Notes: generated by a model not told the origin, from the letters alone. A stretch of DNA of 64,000 nucleotides from Lelliottia nimipressuralis (GCF_004115925.1 NZ_SDDX01000001.1:310001-374000); one strand, 5' to 3'; positions 1 through 12,740 are shown, counted from the first letter of the stretch. Numbers and translations are program-made.

Positions 1-706
1 GCGCAGGAACATCCGGATCGCTGTAGCGATGGCTGCCCAGCTCGCGCTGCAGAACATAATCAGCAAAGCCGCTGATCATCTCGCGCCCGCTCGGCGCACG
101 GAAACCCACTGAGTAGTTAAGGGAGTTTTCCAGGGAATACCCTTCGTGCGGGAATCCTGGCGGGATATAGAGGATATCGCCCGGCTCCATCTCTTCGTCG
201 ATGATACCTTCAAACGGGTCGACCTGGAGCAGGTCCGGGTGCGGGCAGTGCTGTTTCATCGGCACTTTCTCGCCCACGCGCCAGCGACGGCGGCCAGTTC
301 CCTGAATGATAAACACATCGTACTGATCGAGGTGCGGGCCAACGCCACCGCCTGGTACAGAGAAGGAGATCATCAGATCGTCCATGCGCCAGTCGGGCAG
401 GGCGCGGAACGGATGCATCAGGGCTGCGGTCGGCTCATGCCAGTGGTTCACGGCCTGCACCAGCAGTGACCAGTTGGTCTCGCCGAGGTGATCGTAGCTC
501 TCAAAAGGACCGTGGCTGACCTGCCATTTTCCATCCTGGTGGCTCACCAGGCGGCTGTCGACTTCGTTTTCCATGGCCAGGCCGGCCAGTTCATCCGGGG
601 AGATGGGGTCGACAAAATTGCTGATCCCGCGTTTCAGAACGACAGGGCGTTTTTGCCAATAGCGTTCGATAAACTCGGGCCAGTTAAGTGTTAAGTGATA
701 ATCCAT
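1..706 (-). CDS. roxA: RoxA, 50S ribosomal protein L16 arginine hydroxylase (partial)
   Basis: 2-oxoglutarate/Fe(II)-dependent oxygenase of the JmjC/cupin type (formerly YcfD) that hydroxylates an arginine of ribosomal protein L16 in the cytoplasm. The first 235 residues are in the window; the C-terminal third lies beyond base 1 (the E. coli protein has 373). The N-terminus MDYHLTLNWPEFIERYWQKR matches the family. The iron-binding HxD pair is visible in PHLDQYDVF near residue 125, and a later histidine (FPHEGY) is probably the third ligand. It is the third gene of a minus-strand run phoP-phoQ-roxA, 90 bases after phoQ, as in E. coli, so it may share the phoP promoter. Confidence 0.95.
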   Translation of the reverse strand, partial: MDYHLTLNWPEFIERYWQKRPVVLKRGISNFVDPISPDELAGLAMENEVDSRLVSHQDGKWQVSHGPFESYDHLGETNWSLLVQAVNHWHEPTAALMHPFRALPDWRMDDLMISFSVPGGGVGPHLDQYDVFIIQGTGRRRWRVGEKVPMKQHCPHPDLLQVDPFEGIIDEEMEPGDILYIPPGFPHEGYSLENSLNYSVGFRAPSGREMISGFADYVLQRELGSHRYSDPDVPA

Positions 707-796
707 AATTATATTTCCGCAGGCTCTTACTGACTCGGATTATAACGGAAGCGTAAGAGCCTGCGCGCGAGAATCTCGCTTTTTTCACATTCAGTA

Positions 797-2260
797 CTAA
801 CTATCGTCAGAGGAGGGGTGCTGACGCCCAAAAATCGCCACCATCCGCGCGCCGCCCAGCAGGCTGTCGCTGGTTTCGATGCGCCCGGCATACTGATCGA
901 CAATCTCCTGCGCGACGGAAAGCCCCACGCCCTGACCAGGACGCAACGTGTCGGCGCGTTGGCCACGATCAAAAACCACGTCGCGTTTGTTTTGCGGAAT
1001 GCCGGGGCCGTCATCTTCGACGATAATGTGCAGCTCGTCATCGGTCTGATGGGCGGAAACTTCGACAAACTCCAGGCAGTATTTGCAGGCGTTATCCAGC
1101 AGATTGCCCATTACTTCCATAAAGTCATTCTTCTCGCCGACAAAACTGATCTCAGGCGAAATATCGAGGCTAATGTTCACCCCTTTACGTTGATAGACCT
1201 TGTTCAGCGCTGACGTCAGGCTGTCCAGCAGGGGGGCGACGGGGTGCAGTTCGCGGCTGAGCAACGGGCTGCCCGAGCGCATACTGGCGCGGTGCAGGTA
1301 ATAGCCAATCTGCTGGGAGATACGGCTGATCTGCTCCAGCATCACCGGCTCGGCGTCGTCCACGCTGAGCTTTGAGCTGCGCATGGATCGCAGCGTGCTC
1401 TGCATCACGGCAAGGGGTGTTTTCAGACTGTGAGTGAGATCCGTCAGCGTGGTGCGGTATTTATCGTAACGCTCACGCTCACTTTTCAGCAGGCGGTTAA
1501 GGTTGCGCACCAGGCTTGTCAACTCGCGGGTGGTCTGCGGATTGAGCTTATCCCGGTTGTGCTCTTCGAGTTCGCGAACCTCTTTCGCCAGCGATTCAAT
1601 AGGGCGCAGGCTCCACCAGGCGGCGATCCACAGCAGCGGGATCACCAGCAGCAGGTTAGCTGCCAGAACGTACACGAACCAGCTCCAGACCATATAGGAG
1701 CGTTTCAGCTCAACGGGAATGGTGTCGATCACCACAATCGTGAGCTGCGGCATATCCATGGTCGCCGGATAGAGATTGATCGCCACCGAGTGCGTCATCT
1801 CTGTATCGTCGTCATCCGCGCGGATTTCGTCGAGCTGACGCTGCATGGAGGCATCGTTGCCGAGCAGGGAGCTGGTGGAATTCAGGTCGGCCTCTATTTC
1901 GTGAAAGCCGTTGGTTTTTAGCCACTCCGGACGAATACTTTTCTCCAGCCACGGGACATGTCGTTGCGCCCACAGCAGTTTGCCTTTCTCGTCGTAGATC
2001 AGCGCCATCGTCGGGCTTTGCCGGTCCAGGTTTTCCGGCATCTCCACGCTGATGCGATTATTTTCCCATTTGGCCAGAGTGTAGAAGAGATTGCTCTCGC
2101 CGCGCAGCAGGCGGAAGGTGGTTTTATCAAAGCTGACGCTGTAGCCAACCAGCGCCACCATGCCGTAGGCGAGGGAGAGGATCAGCACCACCGCGGCGGT
2201 AGCCAGTAAAAAGCGGACCCGCAGCGACAGCGGCAGTAAATGGCGAAGGATTTTCTTCAT
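797..2260 (-). CDS. phoQ: PhoQ sensor histidine kinase/phosphatase
   Basis: Inner-membrane sensor of low Mg2+, acid pH and cationic peptides that phosphorylates PhoP. Its 487 residues match the family. There is a short cytoplasmic N-terminus, a first membrane segment at about residues 17-40, and a periplasmic sensor domain with the acidic cluster DDDD at 149-152 that binds divalent cations. A second membrane segment at about 190-215 is followed by HAMP, the dimerisation/H-box with His277 in LTHSLKTPL, and the ATP-binding domain ([15 protein letters not shown]). The ATG follows the phoP stop with no spacer, so the two are translationally coupled. Confidence 0.98.
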   Translation of the reverse strand: MKKILRHLLPLSLRVRFLLATAAVVLILSLAYGMVALVGYSVSFDKTTFRLLRGESNLFYTLAKWENNRISVEMPENLDRQSPTMALIYDEKGKLLWAQRHVPWLEKSIRPEWLKTNGFHEIEADLNSTSSLLGNDASMQRQLDEIRADDDDTEMTHSVAINLYPATMDMPQLTIVVIDTIPVELKRSYMVWSWFVYVLAANLLLVIPLLWIAAWWSLRPIESLAKEVRELEEHNRDKLNPQTTRELTSLVRNLNRLLKSERERYDKYRTTLTDLTHSLKTPLAVMQSTLRSMRSSKLSVDDAEPVMLEQISRISQQIGYYLHRASMRSGSPLLSRELHPVAPLLDSLTSALNKVYQRKGVNISLDISPEISFVGEKNDFMEVMGNLLDNACKYCLEFVEVSAHQTDDELHIIVEDDGPGIPQNKRDVVFDRGQRADTLRPGQGVGLSVAQEIVDQYAGRIETSDSLLGGARMVAIFGRQHPSSDDS

Positions 2261-2932
2261 TTAGCGTAGTTCAAACAGGTATCCCTGACCCCTGACCGTG
2301 GTGATGACATCCTGCGGATATTGCGCCTGGATTTTTTTACGTAAACGGCCCATCAGCACATCAATGGTGTGGCTCTCGCGCAGTTCGGCGTCAGGATAGA
2401 GCTGGAGCATTAAAGAATCTTTGCTCACTACTTTACCGCTGTTGCGGATCAGCGTTTCCATAATGGTGTATTCAAACGCCGTCAGCTTAATGACTTCATC
2501 GTTGATGGAGAATTCGCGACGCGAGAGATCGACCTGGAACGGAGGAAGAGAGATTACCTGTGACGCCAGACCGCTGTTACGGCGCATCAGGGCCTGCATA
2601 CGGGCAGACACTTCTTCGATATGGAACGGCTTGGTCACGTAATCGTCGGCGCCCGCGCTGAGCACTTCGACCTTGTCCTGCCAGCCTTCGCGGGCGGTTA
2701 AGACCAGCACCGGGAGGGAGACATCATGGCTGCGCCAGCGGCGGATCAGCGACAGACCATCTTCGTCCGGCAGGCCCAGATCGACGATGGCAATATCGGG
2801 CAGGTGCTCATTGAGATAATAATCCGCCTCTTTTGCGTCTTCCGCGTCGTCGACCTGATGCCCCATTTCCTGAAGCTGAACTTTCAGGTGATGACGTAGC
2901 AATGCATTATCCTCAACAACCAATACGCGCAT
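2261..2932 (-). CDS. phoP: PhoP response regulator
   Basis: OmpR-family DNA-binding regulator, partner of PhoQ, controlling Mg2+ transport, lipid A modification and acid or peptide resistance genes. It has a receiver domain at residues 1-115 with phospho-acceptor Asp51 ([10 protein letters not shown]) and Lys in VTKPF, and a winged-helix DNA-binding domain at about 125-223. Two ATGs stand in tandem; the second (2932) gives the family length of 223 residues and the usual start [10 protein letters not shown] PhoP box upstream indicates autoregulation. The gene heads phoP-phoQ(-roxA). Confidence 0.98.
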   Translation of the reverse strand: MRVLVVEDNALLRHHLKVQLQEMGHQVDDAEDAKEADYYLNEHLPDIAIVDLGLPDEDGLSLIRRWRSHDVSLPVLVLTAREGWQDKVEVLSAGADDYVTKPFHIEEVSARMQALMRRNSGLASQVISLPPFQVDLSRREFSINDEVIKLTAFEYTIMETLIRNSGKVVSKDSLMLQLYPDAELRESHTIDVLMGRLRKKIQAQYPQDVITTVRGQGYLFELR

Positions 2933-2976
2933 CATCTCTTCTCCCTAAAATTAATGGTATGAATAGTTTAACGCTG

Positions 2977-3011
2977 ATTATGTTGTTTTGGGGATAAACA
3001 TTGAGTAAACC
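2977..3011 (-). promoter_or_regulatory. PhoP box and -10 of the phoP promoter
   Basis: Read on the minus strand, GGTTTA-CTCAA-TGTTTA (3011 to 2995) is a direct repeat matching the PhoP consensus (T/G)GTTTA-N5-(T/G)GTTTA. Twelve bases further on is a -10-like CATAAT (2982 to 2977). This box-to--10 distance is the usual one for PhoP-activated promoters that lack a good -35. It faces phoP, whose start is about 45 bases downstream. Confidence 0.85.
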
Positions 3012-3024
3012 GCAGAGGAAGGAA

Positions 3025-3048
3025 CCCTCTTTCCGGGCGGAAAGAGGG
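3025..3048 (-). terminator. Hairpin after purB
   Basis: Perfect 10-bp stem CCCTCTTTCC / GGAAAGAGGG with a four-base loop, 10 bases past the purB stop. No U-run follows on the minus strand, so it may be a processing or stabilising hairpin rather than a true intrinsic terminator. It lies just upstream of the phoP promoter. Confidence 0.45.
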
Positions 3049-3057
3049 TGAGGGGAA

Positions 3058-5077
<2,020 letters not shown>

Positions 5078-5104
5078 ACAGGCTCCTTTTGGTGTGCAAT
5101 CGGT

Positions 5105-6238
<1,134 letters not shown>

Positions 6239-6257
6239 TTAAAGGCGGCGTATTCTA

Positions 6258-6731
6258 TCACGCGCCCCCGGTGTTGGCACCCTCTGTAAACGGCCAGTTA
6301 AATTCCGCGATCACCTCAAGCGGCAAGCGGCTGCCGGACTGGTAACAACGAATACTTTCGGCAACCAGCGGTGAGCGCAGGTTTGGGGCATTCAGGATCT
6401 CCTCAGCAGTGACCCACAGGCAGCGATCGATGTCGTCGTCGTGCGGCTCAGTGGCGCACATTTCGTTAAGTTCGACGACGAACAAAAAGCGCAGGAAGGG
6501 GGTGCGATCGGGGGCGATCCACTGATGCAGACGAACAAAGTGCTGCGGCTCGGCATGAATGCCGGTCTCTTCCCACAGCTCACGGCGGGCGGCCTGCACC
6601 AGGGTTTCGTCGGCTTCGAGATGGCCTGCAGGCTGGTTCCACAGCGCTTTGCCGTTGATGGTCTCTTCTACGACCAGAAATTTTCCTTCGGCGTGAACTA
6701 CGCAGGCGACGGTAACGTGTGGTTTAAACAT
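6258..6731 (-). CDS. nudJ: NudJ Nudix phosphatase
   Basis: Nudix hydrolase that in E. coli removes phosphate from nucleoside tri- and diphosphates and from the thiamin precursor HMP-PP. A complete Nudix box runs from about residue 38 (GHLEADE...RELWEETGI), providing the glutamates that bind Mg2+. Its 157 residues compare with 153 in E. coli. It lies 9 bases after rluE and 40 bases before mnmA, suggesting a rluE-nudJ-mnmA-hflD-purB run. Confidence 0.93.
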   Translation of the reverse strand: MFKPHVTVACVVHAEGKFLVVEETINGKALWNQPAGHLEADETLVQAARRELWEETGIHAEPQHFVRLHQWIAPDRTPFLRFLFVVELNEMCATEPHDDDIDRCLWVTAEEILNAPNLRSPLVAESIRCYQSGSRLPLEVIAEFNWPFTEGANTGGA

Positions 6732-6740
6732 CTGTTCTCC

Positions 6741-7403
6741 TTAGATTGAATCGATCGGGATCTCTCGCCACTCACCGGACGCCAGCGTGTCGAGCGTCAG
6801 GGAACCCATCGCATAGCGTATCAGACGTAAGGTTGGAAAACCGACATGCGCCGTCATGCGTCGCACCTGTCGATTCCGTCCTTCGTATAAGGTGATTTTC
6901 AACCAGCTGGTGGGGATAGTTTTGCGCTCGCGAACGGGCGGATTGCGCGGCCACAACCACTGCGGTTCCTCGACCCGTTCGACGCCTGCGGGCAGAGTGG
7001 GACCATCATTGAGCGTAACGCCATTGCGCAGAGCCTCTACCGCGTCCTGCGTCGGCTCGCCTTCTACCTGCACGTAGTAAATTTTGCCGGTACGTTTGCC
7101 TGGCTGAGTCAGCTGCGCCTGGAGCTGACCGTCATTGGTGAGCACCAGCAGCCCTTCGCTGTCGCGGTCCAGACGGCCTGCGGCATAAATTCCTTGTAAC
7201 GGGATGTAATCTTTTAGCGTGCTGCGTCCCGCCTCGTCTGTGAACTGCGGCAGAACATCATAGGGTTTATTGAAGATAACCAGCCGCTTCGGTCCAGTGT
7301 CAGGCTTTTTTTTGGCGTTGCGTCGGGTGCTGAATCGTTCAACTTGGTGATTTCTAAAAGAAGTTTTGTTCATAGTGTTTTCAGAATGAATGTATTCACG
7401 CAT
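6741..7403 (-). CDS. rluE: RluE 23S rRNA pseudouridine(2457) synthase
   Basis: RsuA-family pseudouridine synthase acting on U2457 of 23S rRNA. The catalytic Asp lies in the family motif [11 protein letters not shown] at about residue 78, and the second motif [15 protein letters not shown] is intact. A basic N-terminal tail (RRNAKKKP) precedes the domain. Its 220 residues are close to E. coli (217), and the start [11 protein letters not shown] aligns with the E. coli one. It is divergent from icd across 108 bases. Confidence 0.94.
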   Translation of the reverse strand: MREYIHSENTMNKTSFRNHQVERFSTRRNAKKKPDTGPKRLVIFNKPYDVLPQFTDEAGRSTLKDYIPLQGIYAAGRLDRDSEGLLVLTNDGQLQAQLTQPGKRTGKIYYVQVEGEPTQDAVEALRNGVTLNDGPTLPAGVERVEEPQWLWPRNPPVRERKTIPTSWLKITLYEGRNRQVRRMTAHVGFPTLRLIRYAMGSLTLDTLASGEWREIPIDSI

Positions 7404-7511
7404 TATAACGGAAATTCATGAGTGATTGGCGCGAGCCAGATATTCGAGTAGTATGAGGTCGCATATTACAACTCATTAACAAAAAACCAGAAGCGCTCGA
7501 AGGAGAGGTTA

Positions 7512-8762
7512 ATGGAAAGCAAAGTAGTCGTTCCGGCGGAAGGTAAGAAGATCACCCTACAAGATGGCAAACTGAACATCCCTCACAACCCAATCATTCC
7601 TTTCATTGAAGGTGATGGTATCGGTGTGGATGTGACGCCAGCCATGATTAAAGTGGTGGATGCCGCCGTGCAGAAAGCCTATAAGGGCGAGCGGAAAATT
7701 TCCTGGATGGAAATCTATACCGGCGAAAAATCTACCCAACTGTATGGCCAGGATGTCTGGCTGCCAGAAGAAACGCTGGACCTGATTCGTGATTACCGCG
7801 TTGCCATCAAAGGCCCGCTGACTACCCCGGTCGGTGGCGGTATTCGTTCCCTGAACGTGGCACTGCGCCAGCAGCTTGACCTGTACGTCTGTCTGCGCCC
7901 GGTGCGCTACTACGCAGGCACGCCAAGCCCGGTGAAACACCCTGAACTGACCAACATGGTTATCTTCCGTGAAAACTCCGAAGACATCTATGCGGGTATC
8001 GAGTGGAAAGCCGACAGCGCCGAAGCTGAAAAAGTGATCAAATTCCTGCGTGATGAGATGGGCGTAACGAAGATTCGTTTCCCTGAACATTGCGGTATCG
8101 GTATCAAGCCGTGCTCCGAAGAAGGCACTAAACGCCTGGTTCGTGCAGCCATCGAATACGCTATCACCAACGATCGTGATTCCGTGACCCTGGTTCACAA
8201 AGGCAACATCATGAAGTTCACCGAAGGCGCTTTCAAAGACTGGGGTTACCAGTTAGCGCGTGAAGAGTTCGGCGGTGAGCTGATCGACGGCGGCCCATGG
8301 GTGAAAATCAAAAACCCAAATACCGGCAAAGAGATCGTGGTCAAAGACGTGATCGCCGATGCGTTCCTGCAGCAGATCCTGCTGCGTCCAGCTGAATACG
8401 ACGTAATCGCTTGTATGAACCTGAACGGTGACTACATCTCCGACGCCCTGGCAGCCCAGGTTGGCGGTATCGGTATCGCCCCAGGCGCAAACATCGGTGA
8501 CGAGTGCGCACTGTTCGAAGCAACCCACGGTACAGCACCTAAGTATGCAGGCCAGGATAAAGTGAACCCAGGTTCCATCATCCTTTCCGCAGAAATGATG
8601 CTGCGTCATATGGAATGGTTCGAAGCCGCAGACCTGATCGTTAAAGGTATGGAAGGCGCGATTAACGCCAAAACCGTCACCTATGACTTCGAACGTCTGA
8701 TGGAAGGCGCTAAACTGCTGAAATGTTCAGAGTTTGGCGACGCGATTATCGCGAACATGTAA
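7512..8762 (+). CDS. icd: Icd NADP-dependent isocitrate dehydrogenase
   Basis: TCA-cycle enzyme converting isocitrate to 2-oxoglutarate, CO2 and NADPH. It has 416 residues, as in E. coli. The regulatory serine phosphorylated by AceK is in [12 protein letters not shown] (about residue 113), and the metal/substrate motifs are intact. A good ribosome site (AAGGAGAGG) lies 7 bases before the ATG. The 3' end, which is the attachment site of prophage e14 in E. coli K-12, is intact here and no integrase follows. An intrinsic terminator follows closely. Confidence 0.98.
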   Translation: MESKVVVPAEGKKITLQDGKLNIPHNPIIPFIEGDGIGVDVTPAMIKVVDAAVQKAYKGERKISWMEIYTGEKSTQLYGQDVWLPEETLDLIRDYRVAIKGPLTTPVGGGIRSLNVALRQQLDLYVCLRPVRYYAGTPSPVKHPELTNMVIFRENSEDIYAGIEWKADSAEAEKVIKFLRDEMGVTKIRFPEHCGIGIKPCSEEGTKRLVRAAIEYAITNDRDSVTLVHKGNIMKFTEGAFKDWGYQLAREEFGGELIDGGPWVKIKNPNTGKEIVVKDVIADAFLQQILLRPAEYDVIACMNLNGDYISDALAAQVGGIGIAPGANIGDECALFEATHGTAPKYAGQDKVNPGSIILSAEMMLRHMEWFEAADLIVKGMEGAINAKTVTYDFERLMEGAKLLKCSEFGDAIIANM

Positions 8763-8786
8763 TCCAGATTCTGGGTTAAAAGAAAG

Positions 8787-8814
8787 CGGGAGCCGATGGG
8801 CTCCCGTTTTTTTT
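8787..8814 (+). terminator. Rho-independent terminator of icd
   Basis: Stem CGGGAGCC / GGCTCCCG with a four-base loop, followed by eight T, starting 25 bases after the icd stop. Confidence 0.92.
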
Positions 8815-8890
8815 CGAATTAACACGGTTACCAACATTCATTATCAAAAGAGATCATGATTTTTTCTTATAACGGCCAAGGCAGGGCGGG

Positions 8891-8911
8891 CAGCACCACT
8901 CCATGGTGCTG
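8891..8911. repeat. Perfect inverted repeat downstream of the epimerase gene
   Basis: CAGCACCA and TGGTGCTG pair perfectly around a five-base loop, 54 bases beyond the stop of the minus-strand epimerase gene. There is no U-run on either strand. It could be a weak terminator or a protein-binding palindrome; the sequence does not decide. Confidence 0.4.
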
Positions 8912-8964
8912 AGCGCAAAAACGCTTTCACGGGTGGACGAACGATCCGATGAGGGGCTGGCCTG

Positions 8965-9972
8965 TTATATGGAATCCAGCTTCATCATTCCCTCATGCAA
9001 CGTAATCTGAGGGTTATAACCCAGCTCCCTTCGCGCTTTGCTAATGTCGAGGGTCACTTCAACGGCAGAGGTGGCGTAGGTTTGCAGATTTAACGGGCTG
9101 GTAACACGGCCCCTGGTGAGGCGGAATAAGCCGTCCCCCAAATGGGCAAGTATCCTGACCAGACTGCGCGGAACGCGCTTATCCGGAGCCGTTATGCCCT
9201 GAGTGGCGAGCAGTTGGCTGACGAAATCACGAAAAATATGAGGTTCACCGTCGGTGAGGAAATACACCTCTCCGCTTTTGCCGTATTCGGCTGTACGGCT
9301 GATGCCATCGCAGAGATTATCAATGTGGGTCGTTGAAGTCAGGTAGTTGCCGCCGTCTATCCAGGCAAATTTCCCGGAGGAGGCCGCCGCGACAAGCTGT
9401 GGCAGAGCGGTAGTGTCGCCTTTTCCCCAGACAAATCGTGGGCGCACCACGCTGACGCAGAAATTTTCATTTGCCTGCGCAAAGGCTGCCTGCTCGGCGG
9501 CTGCTTTACTTCGGCTATACGCCCCGGCAAATTTTTGTGGCAGGGGATGTGTCTCAGAGGCCATTTGCAGCGGCGCACCAGTCAATAAAACCGACTCGGT
9601 ACTGATGTGTACAGCTCGCGTAACGCCCGCCTGGCGTGCTGCCGTAAACAGCTTTTCGGTCCCTTCAACGTTGACCTGCCATTGTTCTGCCGATTCATAT
9701 CCATGTGACGTATCGGCAGCCGCGTGAATGAGAAGGTCGCAACCCGTGAGGGAATCCACCAGGTCTGTTTCGCACAATGAACCGTAGACTGGCGCTCCAC
9801 CCACGTGGCGAATGATTTCGGCTGCAGCCTCGCTTCTGGCCAGCGCCCGGACATCTGCCCCCGCTTCGAGATAATGGCGAATGATGTTTCTGCCGACAAA
9901 ACCACTGCCGCCGGTGACGAATACTCGGCGTTGGGCCATGGCGGCATTTAAATCGTGCGGATGTTTAGTCAT
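8965..9972 (-). CDS. NAD-dependent epimerase/dehydratase (extended SDR)
   Basis: Cytoplasmic Rossmann-fold enzyme of the extended short-chain dehydrogenase family; the substrate is unknown. The NAD(P)-binding motif VTGGSGFVGRNI lies near residue 20, the catalytic YxxxK in GAYSRSKAAAE near 153-157, and a serine at HISTESV upstream. The C-terminal part resembles sterol-dehydrogenase/epimerase families (RARRELGYNPQ). The start at 9972 gives MTKHPHDLNAAMAQRR; its ATG overlaps the TetR stop by 8 bases (ATGACTAA), so the pair is translationally coupled. The simplest reading is that the TetR protein controls this enzyme. No E. coli counterpart is recognised at this place. Confidence 0.85.
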   Translation of the reverse strand: MTKHPHDLNAAMAQRRVFVTGGSGFVGRNIIRHYLEAGADVRALARSEAAAEIIRHVGGAPVYGSLCETDLVDSLTGCDLLIHAAADTSHGYESAEQWQVNVEGTEKLFTAARQAGVTRAVHISTESVLLTGAPLQMASETHPLPQKFAGAYSRSKAAAEQAAFAQANENFCVSVVRPRFVWGKGDTTALPQLVAAASSGKFAWIDGGNYLTSTTHIDNLCDGISRTAEYGKSGEVYFLTDGEPHIFRDFVSQLLATQGITAPDKRVPRSLVRILAHLGDGLFRLTRGRVTSPLNLQTYATSAVEVTLDISKARRELGYNPQITLHEGMMKLDSI

Positions 9973-10549
9973 CTGAAGTCTCCGGGTGTGGCGAAGAAGG
10001 TACATTTTGTTCCGCGAGCCAGCTGAGTTCCTCGAGGATTTGCGCCCGTTCTACGTCGGTCCATTTATGGAAATCGAGAAAATCGAGAAACTTAAAACCT
10101 TCAAGCGCCAGATAGGCCAATAGCGCACCGCGAGGCTGGGCAGAGGTCGTAATGATGCGTTGAATAACGTCATCCTGATGCTGTTGCATGGTTTTTCGCA
10201 GTTCAGGATTCAGAATCAGCGCAGAACTGAGGTTTAACGCGACCGGCCGGAACTCCTCTGGCGGTGGCGTTTTAGCGACCTCAATACGGCCTTTTAGCGC
10301 TAAGCTGTCGATGTCCCCCAACTGCAACTCCGCGTCCTGATGAATGCTGTCATCACGCTTCATTGCGCGTGTCACCAGCGCTTCCAGCAGCGCCTGTTTG
10401 GTTTTATGCACGTACAACACGCTGGCCTTGCTAATCCCTGCCTGATGCGCGACGGCGTCAATCGTCAGGTTAGCCACGCCGATTCGGGCCATTACCGCTT
10501 CCGCCGCATCGAGAATGCTGTCGGTACTGATCTCTTTTCTGCGTCCCAT
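9965..10549 (-). CDS. TetR-family transcriptional regulator
   Basis: The N-terminal helix-turn-helix of the TetR family runs at about residues 10-55 (ILDAAEAVMARIGVANLTI, then HQAGISKASVLYVHKTKQALLEAL). The C-terminal ligand domain, about 70-170, resembles the TetR_C_33 type with its GFKFLDFLDF helix. Two ATGs are in tandem (10552 and 10549); the second has better spacing to AGGG. It is coupled to the downstream epimerase/dehydratase by an 8-base overlap, and its likely target is its own operon. The ligand is unknown. Confidence 0.85.
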   Translation of the reverse strand: MGRRKEISTDSILDAAEAVMARIGVANLTIDAVAHQAGISKASVLYVHKTKQALLEALVTRAMKRDDSIHQDAELQLGDIDSLALKGRIEVAKTPPPEEFRPVALNLSSALILNPELRKTMQQHQDDVIQRIITTSAQPRGALLAYLALEGFKFLDFLDFHKWTDVERAQILEELSWLAEQNVPSSPHPETSDD

Positions 10550-10792
10550 CATTCACCCTATTTATTTAAACATCCGGTCGGATATTAATTGCATTACGTT
10601 TGCCGCGCAACAGATATGCTGAAGAGAACAGCAAATTAGGGATCAGCAAAACACGAAAATCTCAGGCGGTGAAAGCGATGCGGCGTCGTGCGCATATGTT
10701 TGATGCAGGAAGGTGGTCAAGAGCATCCACCCCTCTGTAAAAACGTGTTGCATTTTACTGATCAAAAACCCTGGTGAATCACTCCCGGCTAG

Positions 10793-10803
10793 CTACGCTT
10801 AAA
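10793..10803 (+). promoter_or_regulatory. Sigma-S type extended -10 element
   Basis: GCTACGCTTAA matches all positions of the sigma-S (RpoS) extended -10 consensus KCTAYRCTTAA. Transcription would start near 10809, giving a short leader with GGGAGGGG just before the ATG at 10829. A stationary-phase or general stress promoter is inferred. Confidence 0.7.
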
Positions 10804-10828
10804 CAGGTAACCGATATCGGGAGGGGTT

Positions 10829-11041
10829 ATGCTGACTCATTCTGAAGCCAAACGGTGGGCATCGATAATGCTGAAATCGGCATTATGCGATGGTATGAAT
10901 ACTGACGAGATTTCCCGACAGGTACACCTGGTCTGCGATCATCACGGGCGAGAGTGTCTTGAGGAGTTAATTGAGGAAATCTTAATTGAAGCAGGACGAA
11001 TAGGGCCTAAGCACAGCAATGGCGAAATTCACCATCACTGA
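10829..11041 (+). CDS. Small conserved-looking protein of unknown function, likely stress-induced
   Basis: 70-residue soluble protein, not recognised. The ribosome site GGGAGGGG lies 2-9 bases before the ATG, and a perfect sigma-S -10 lies 26 bases upstream, so it is probably real and expressed in stationary phase. The middle part is rich in acidic and hydrophobic residues in a helical pattern (CLEELIEEILIEAG). Histidines and cysteines (CDHH, and HHH at the C-terminus) could bind metal, but nothing proves it. It stands alone between the TetR operon and a chemotaxis receptor. Confidence 0.7.
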   Translation: MLTHSEAKRWASIMLKSALCDGMNTDEISRQVHLVCDHHGRECLEELIEEILIEAGRIGPKHSNGEIHHH

Positions 11042-11091
11042 GCTTCAATATTCTGCTCATCGTATCATCCATCATGATGTCTCTTGCTGGA

Positions 11092-11113
11092 TCCGGGAGC
11101 TTCCGCTCCCGGA
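11092..11113. terminator. Hairpin between the convergent small gene and chemotaxis receptor
   Basis: Perfect 9-bp stem TCCGGGAGC / GCTCCCGGA with a four-base loop, between two converging genes. It lacks a U-run on either side, so termination is plausible but not certain. Confidence 0.5.
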
Positions 11114-11122
11114 CAGCCCGTC

Positions 11123-12691
11123 TTAGTAAACCTCTTTCACTTTGAAAAGCGACACTGAGTGTGACAGCAAGTTTGCCTGCTCGTTGACCCCCGACGCGGT
11201 GGTCGCCACTTCTTCCACTAACGCGGCGTTTTGTTGCGTGACGTGATCCATCTGGGTGATTGCGATACGAATTTGCTCCACCCCACGGCTTTGCTCTTCC
11301 GACGCCAGCGCGATGTTTTCCATCATCACATTGACCTTACTGACGGCTCCGCTGATATCCAGCATGGTCTGGCTGGTTTTATTGGCCAGTTCAGCCCCTT
11401 CTTCAATATACAGGCGCGATTCGTTGATGAGCGTGGTGATCTCTTTTGCAGAGTCCGTACAGCGACGGGCGAGGTTTCTGACTTCGCCTGCGACTACGGC
11501 GAAACCGCGCCCGGACTGGCCTGCACGCGCCGCTTCTACGGCGGCGTTCAGGGCCAGAATGTTGGTCTGGAAGGCAATGCTGTCGATAACGCTGATGATC
11601 TCAACCATCTTCTGAGCGCTCTGACTGATGGCGTCCATCTTTTTCATCATGCCCCGCATCTGCTCTTCGCCTTCGTTGGCAATTCCGGCGGCGTTTTGCA
11701 CCATCTGTGCCGCCTCAAGGGCATTATCGGTATTCATTTTCACCGTGGAGGTGATCTGTTCCATGCTCGCCGCGGTTTCCACAACGGCTGCGGCCTGCTC
11801 TTCGGTACGACGAGAAAGGTCGTTGTTGCCGGATGAAATCTCCTGCGTGCCAATATTGATGGACTCAACGCCCTGACGGATAGAGACCACCGTCGAGTTC
11901 AGTTCAGCCTGCATGGTTTGTAAGGAGGCGAACAGCAAGCCAATTTCATTATTGTTAGCGACGTGGATATCTCCGGTCAGATCGCCTTTACCGATAAATT
12001 CAAAATGCTCAGCCACTTCCTGCAGCGGCAGGATTAACATTTTCCGCATCCAGGCGTTGATAACAAAGAACAACACGGCGGCAAGAATCAGCAAGGCGAT
12101 CATCACATACAGGGCAAATTGATAAGAACTGTTGCTGTAACTAATGACGCCATCCAGATTACGCTGCGTGGTATCAATATAAGAGTGATATTCATCATCC
12201 CAGGCCTGACGCACCTGCAGGGTGGTGTCGAGATATTTCGCGAGCGCCAGTTTCAGTTCCTGCGGATCATTAATATTAATCAGCAGGCCGGAGTTGTGAG
12301 CAATGACGGCTATTTGCTGGTCGTAACGGTCTTTCATTCTTGCACCCACTTCCGGATGAATGGTGGAAAGCCCCGGGATTTGCACAAACAGCTGGAATTG
12401 CTCAGCGGCGGTCTGCATCTCTTTGCGGATACTGGCCTGAATCGCCGGCTCATCAATATCGTCGCCGTGGGTTTTCGCTTGCGAGGCTGAATCAATAATC
12501 ACCCGCGCGCGCAAAATGGCATTACGCACGTTGTTGAGCGCTTTCTGTTCTCCGGCGTTATAACTCAATGTCTGAATATCATTATTGCTGCGGTGGAGGA
12601 AATAGAGTCCCAGCCCGCTGGAAAGAATGAGCATAAGCGTAAAAGTCGTCAGAACGATCAACAGCCCGACTCTGATTTTAATATTTTTCAC
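11123..12691 (-). CDS. Methyl-accepting chemotaxis protein
   Basis: Inner-membrane chemoreceptor of 522 residues, built like Tsr/Tar. It has a first membrane segment at about residues 7-29 and a periplasmic four-helix-type ligand domain at about 35-185. A second membrane segment at about 190-213 is followed by HAMP to about 266 and a coiled-coil signalling domain. The conserved hairpin tip (AFQTNILALNAAVEAARAG) binds CheA/CheW. The C-terminus ends FKVKEVY and has no NWETF-type tail, so it should depend on other receptors for efficient CheR/CheB tethering. The ligand cannot be told from the sequence. A sigma-28 promoter precedes it, linking it to the flagellar regulon. Confidence 0.95.
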   Translation of the reverse strand: MKNIKIRVGLLIVLTTFTLMLILSSGLGLYFLHRSNNDIQTLSYNAGEQKALNNVRNAILRARVIIDSASQAKTHGDDIDEPAIQASIRKEMQTAAEQFQLFVQIPGLSTIHPEVGARMKDRYDQQIAVIAHNSGLLININDPQELKLALAKYLDTTLQVRQAWDDEYHSYIDTTQRNLDGVISYSNSSYQFALYVMIALLILAAVLFFVINAWMRKMLILPLQEVAEHFEFIGKGDLTGDIHVANNNEIGLLFASLQTMQAELNSTVVSIRQGVESINIGTQEISSGNNDLSRRTEEQAAAVVETAASMEQITSTVKMNTDNALEAAQMVQNAAGIANEGEEQMRGMMKKMDAISQSAQKMVEIISVIDSIAFQTNILALNAAVEAARAGQSGRGFAVVAGEVRNLARRCTDSAKEITTLINESRLYIEEGAELANKTSQTMLDISGAVSKVNVMMENIALASEEQSRGVEQIRIAITQMDHVTQQNAALVEEVATTASGVNEQANLLSHSVSLFKVKEVY

Positions 12692-12740
12692 AGTAAACCC
12701 CTTTATAACCTGTAACGAAATACCATCAATGTTGGAAGGG

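Noticed and set aside
8640-8800. Phage attachment site at the 3' end of icd (e14-type)
   Set aside because: The icd end is intact, with no duplicated segment, integrase or phage gene downstream.
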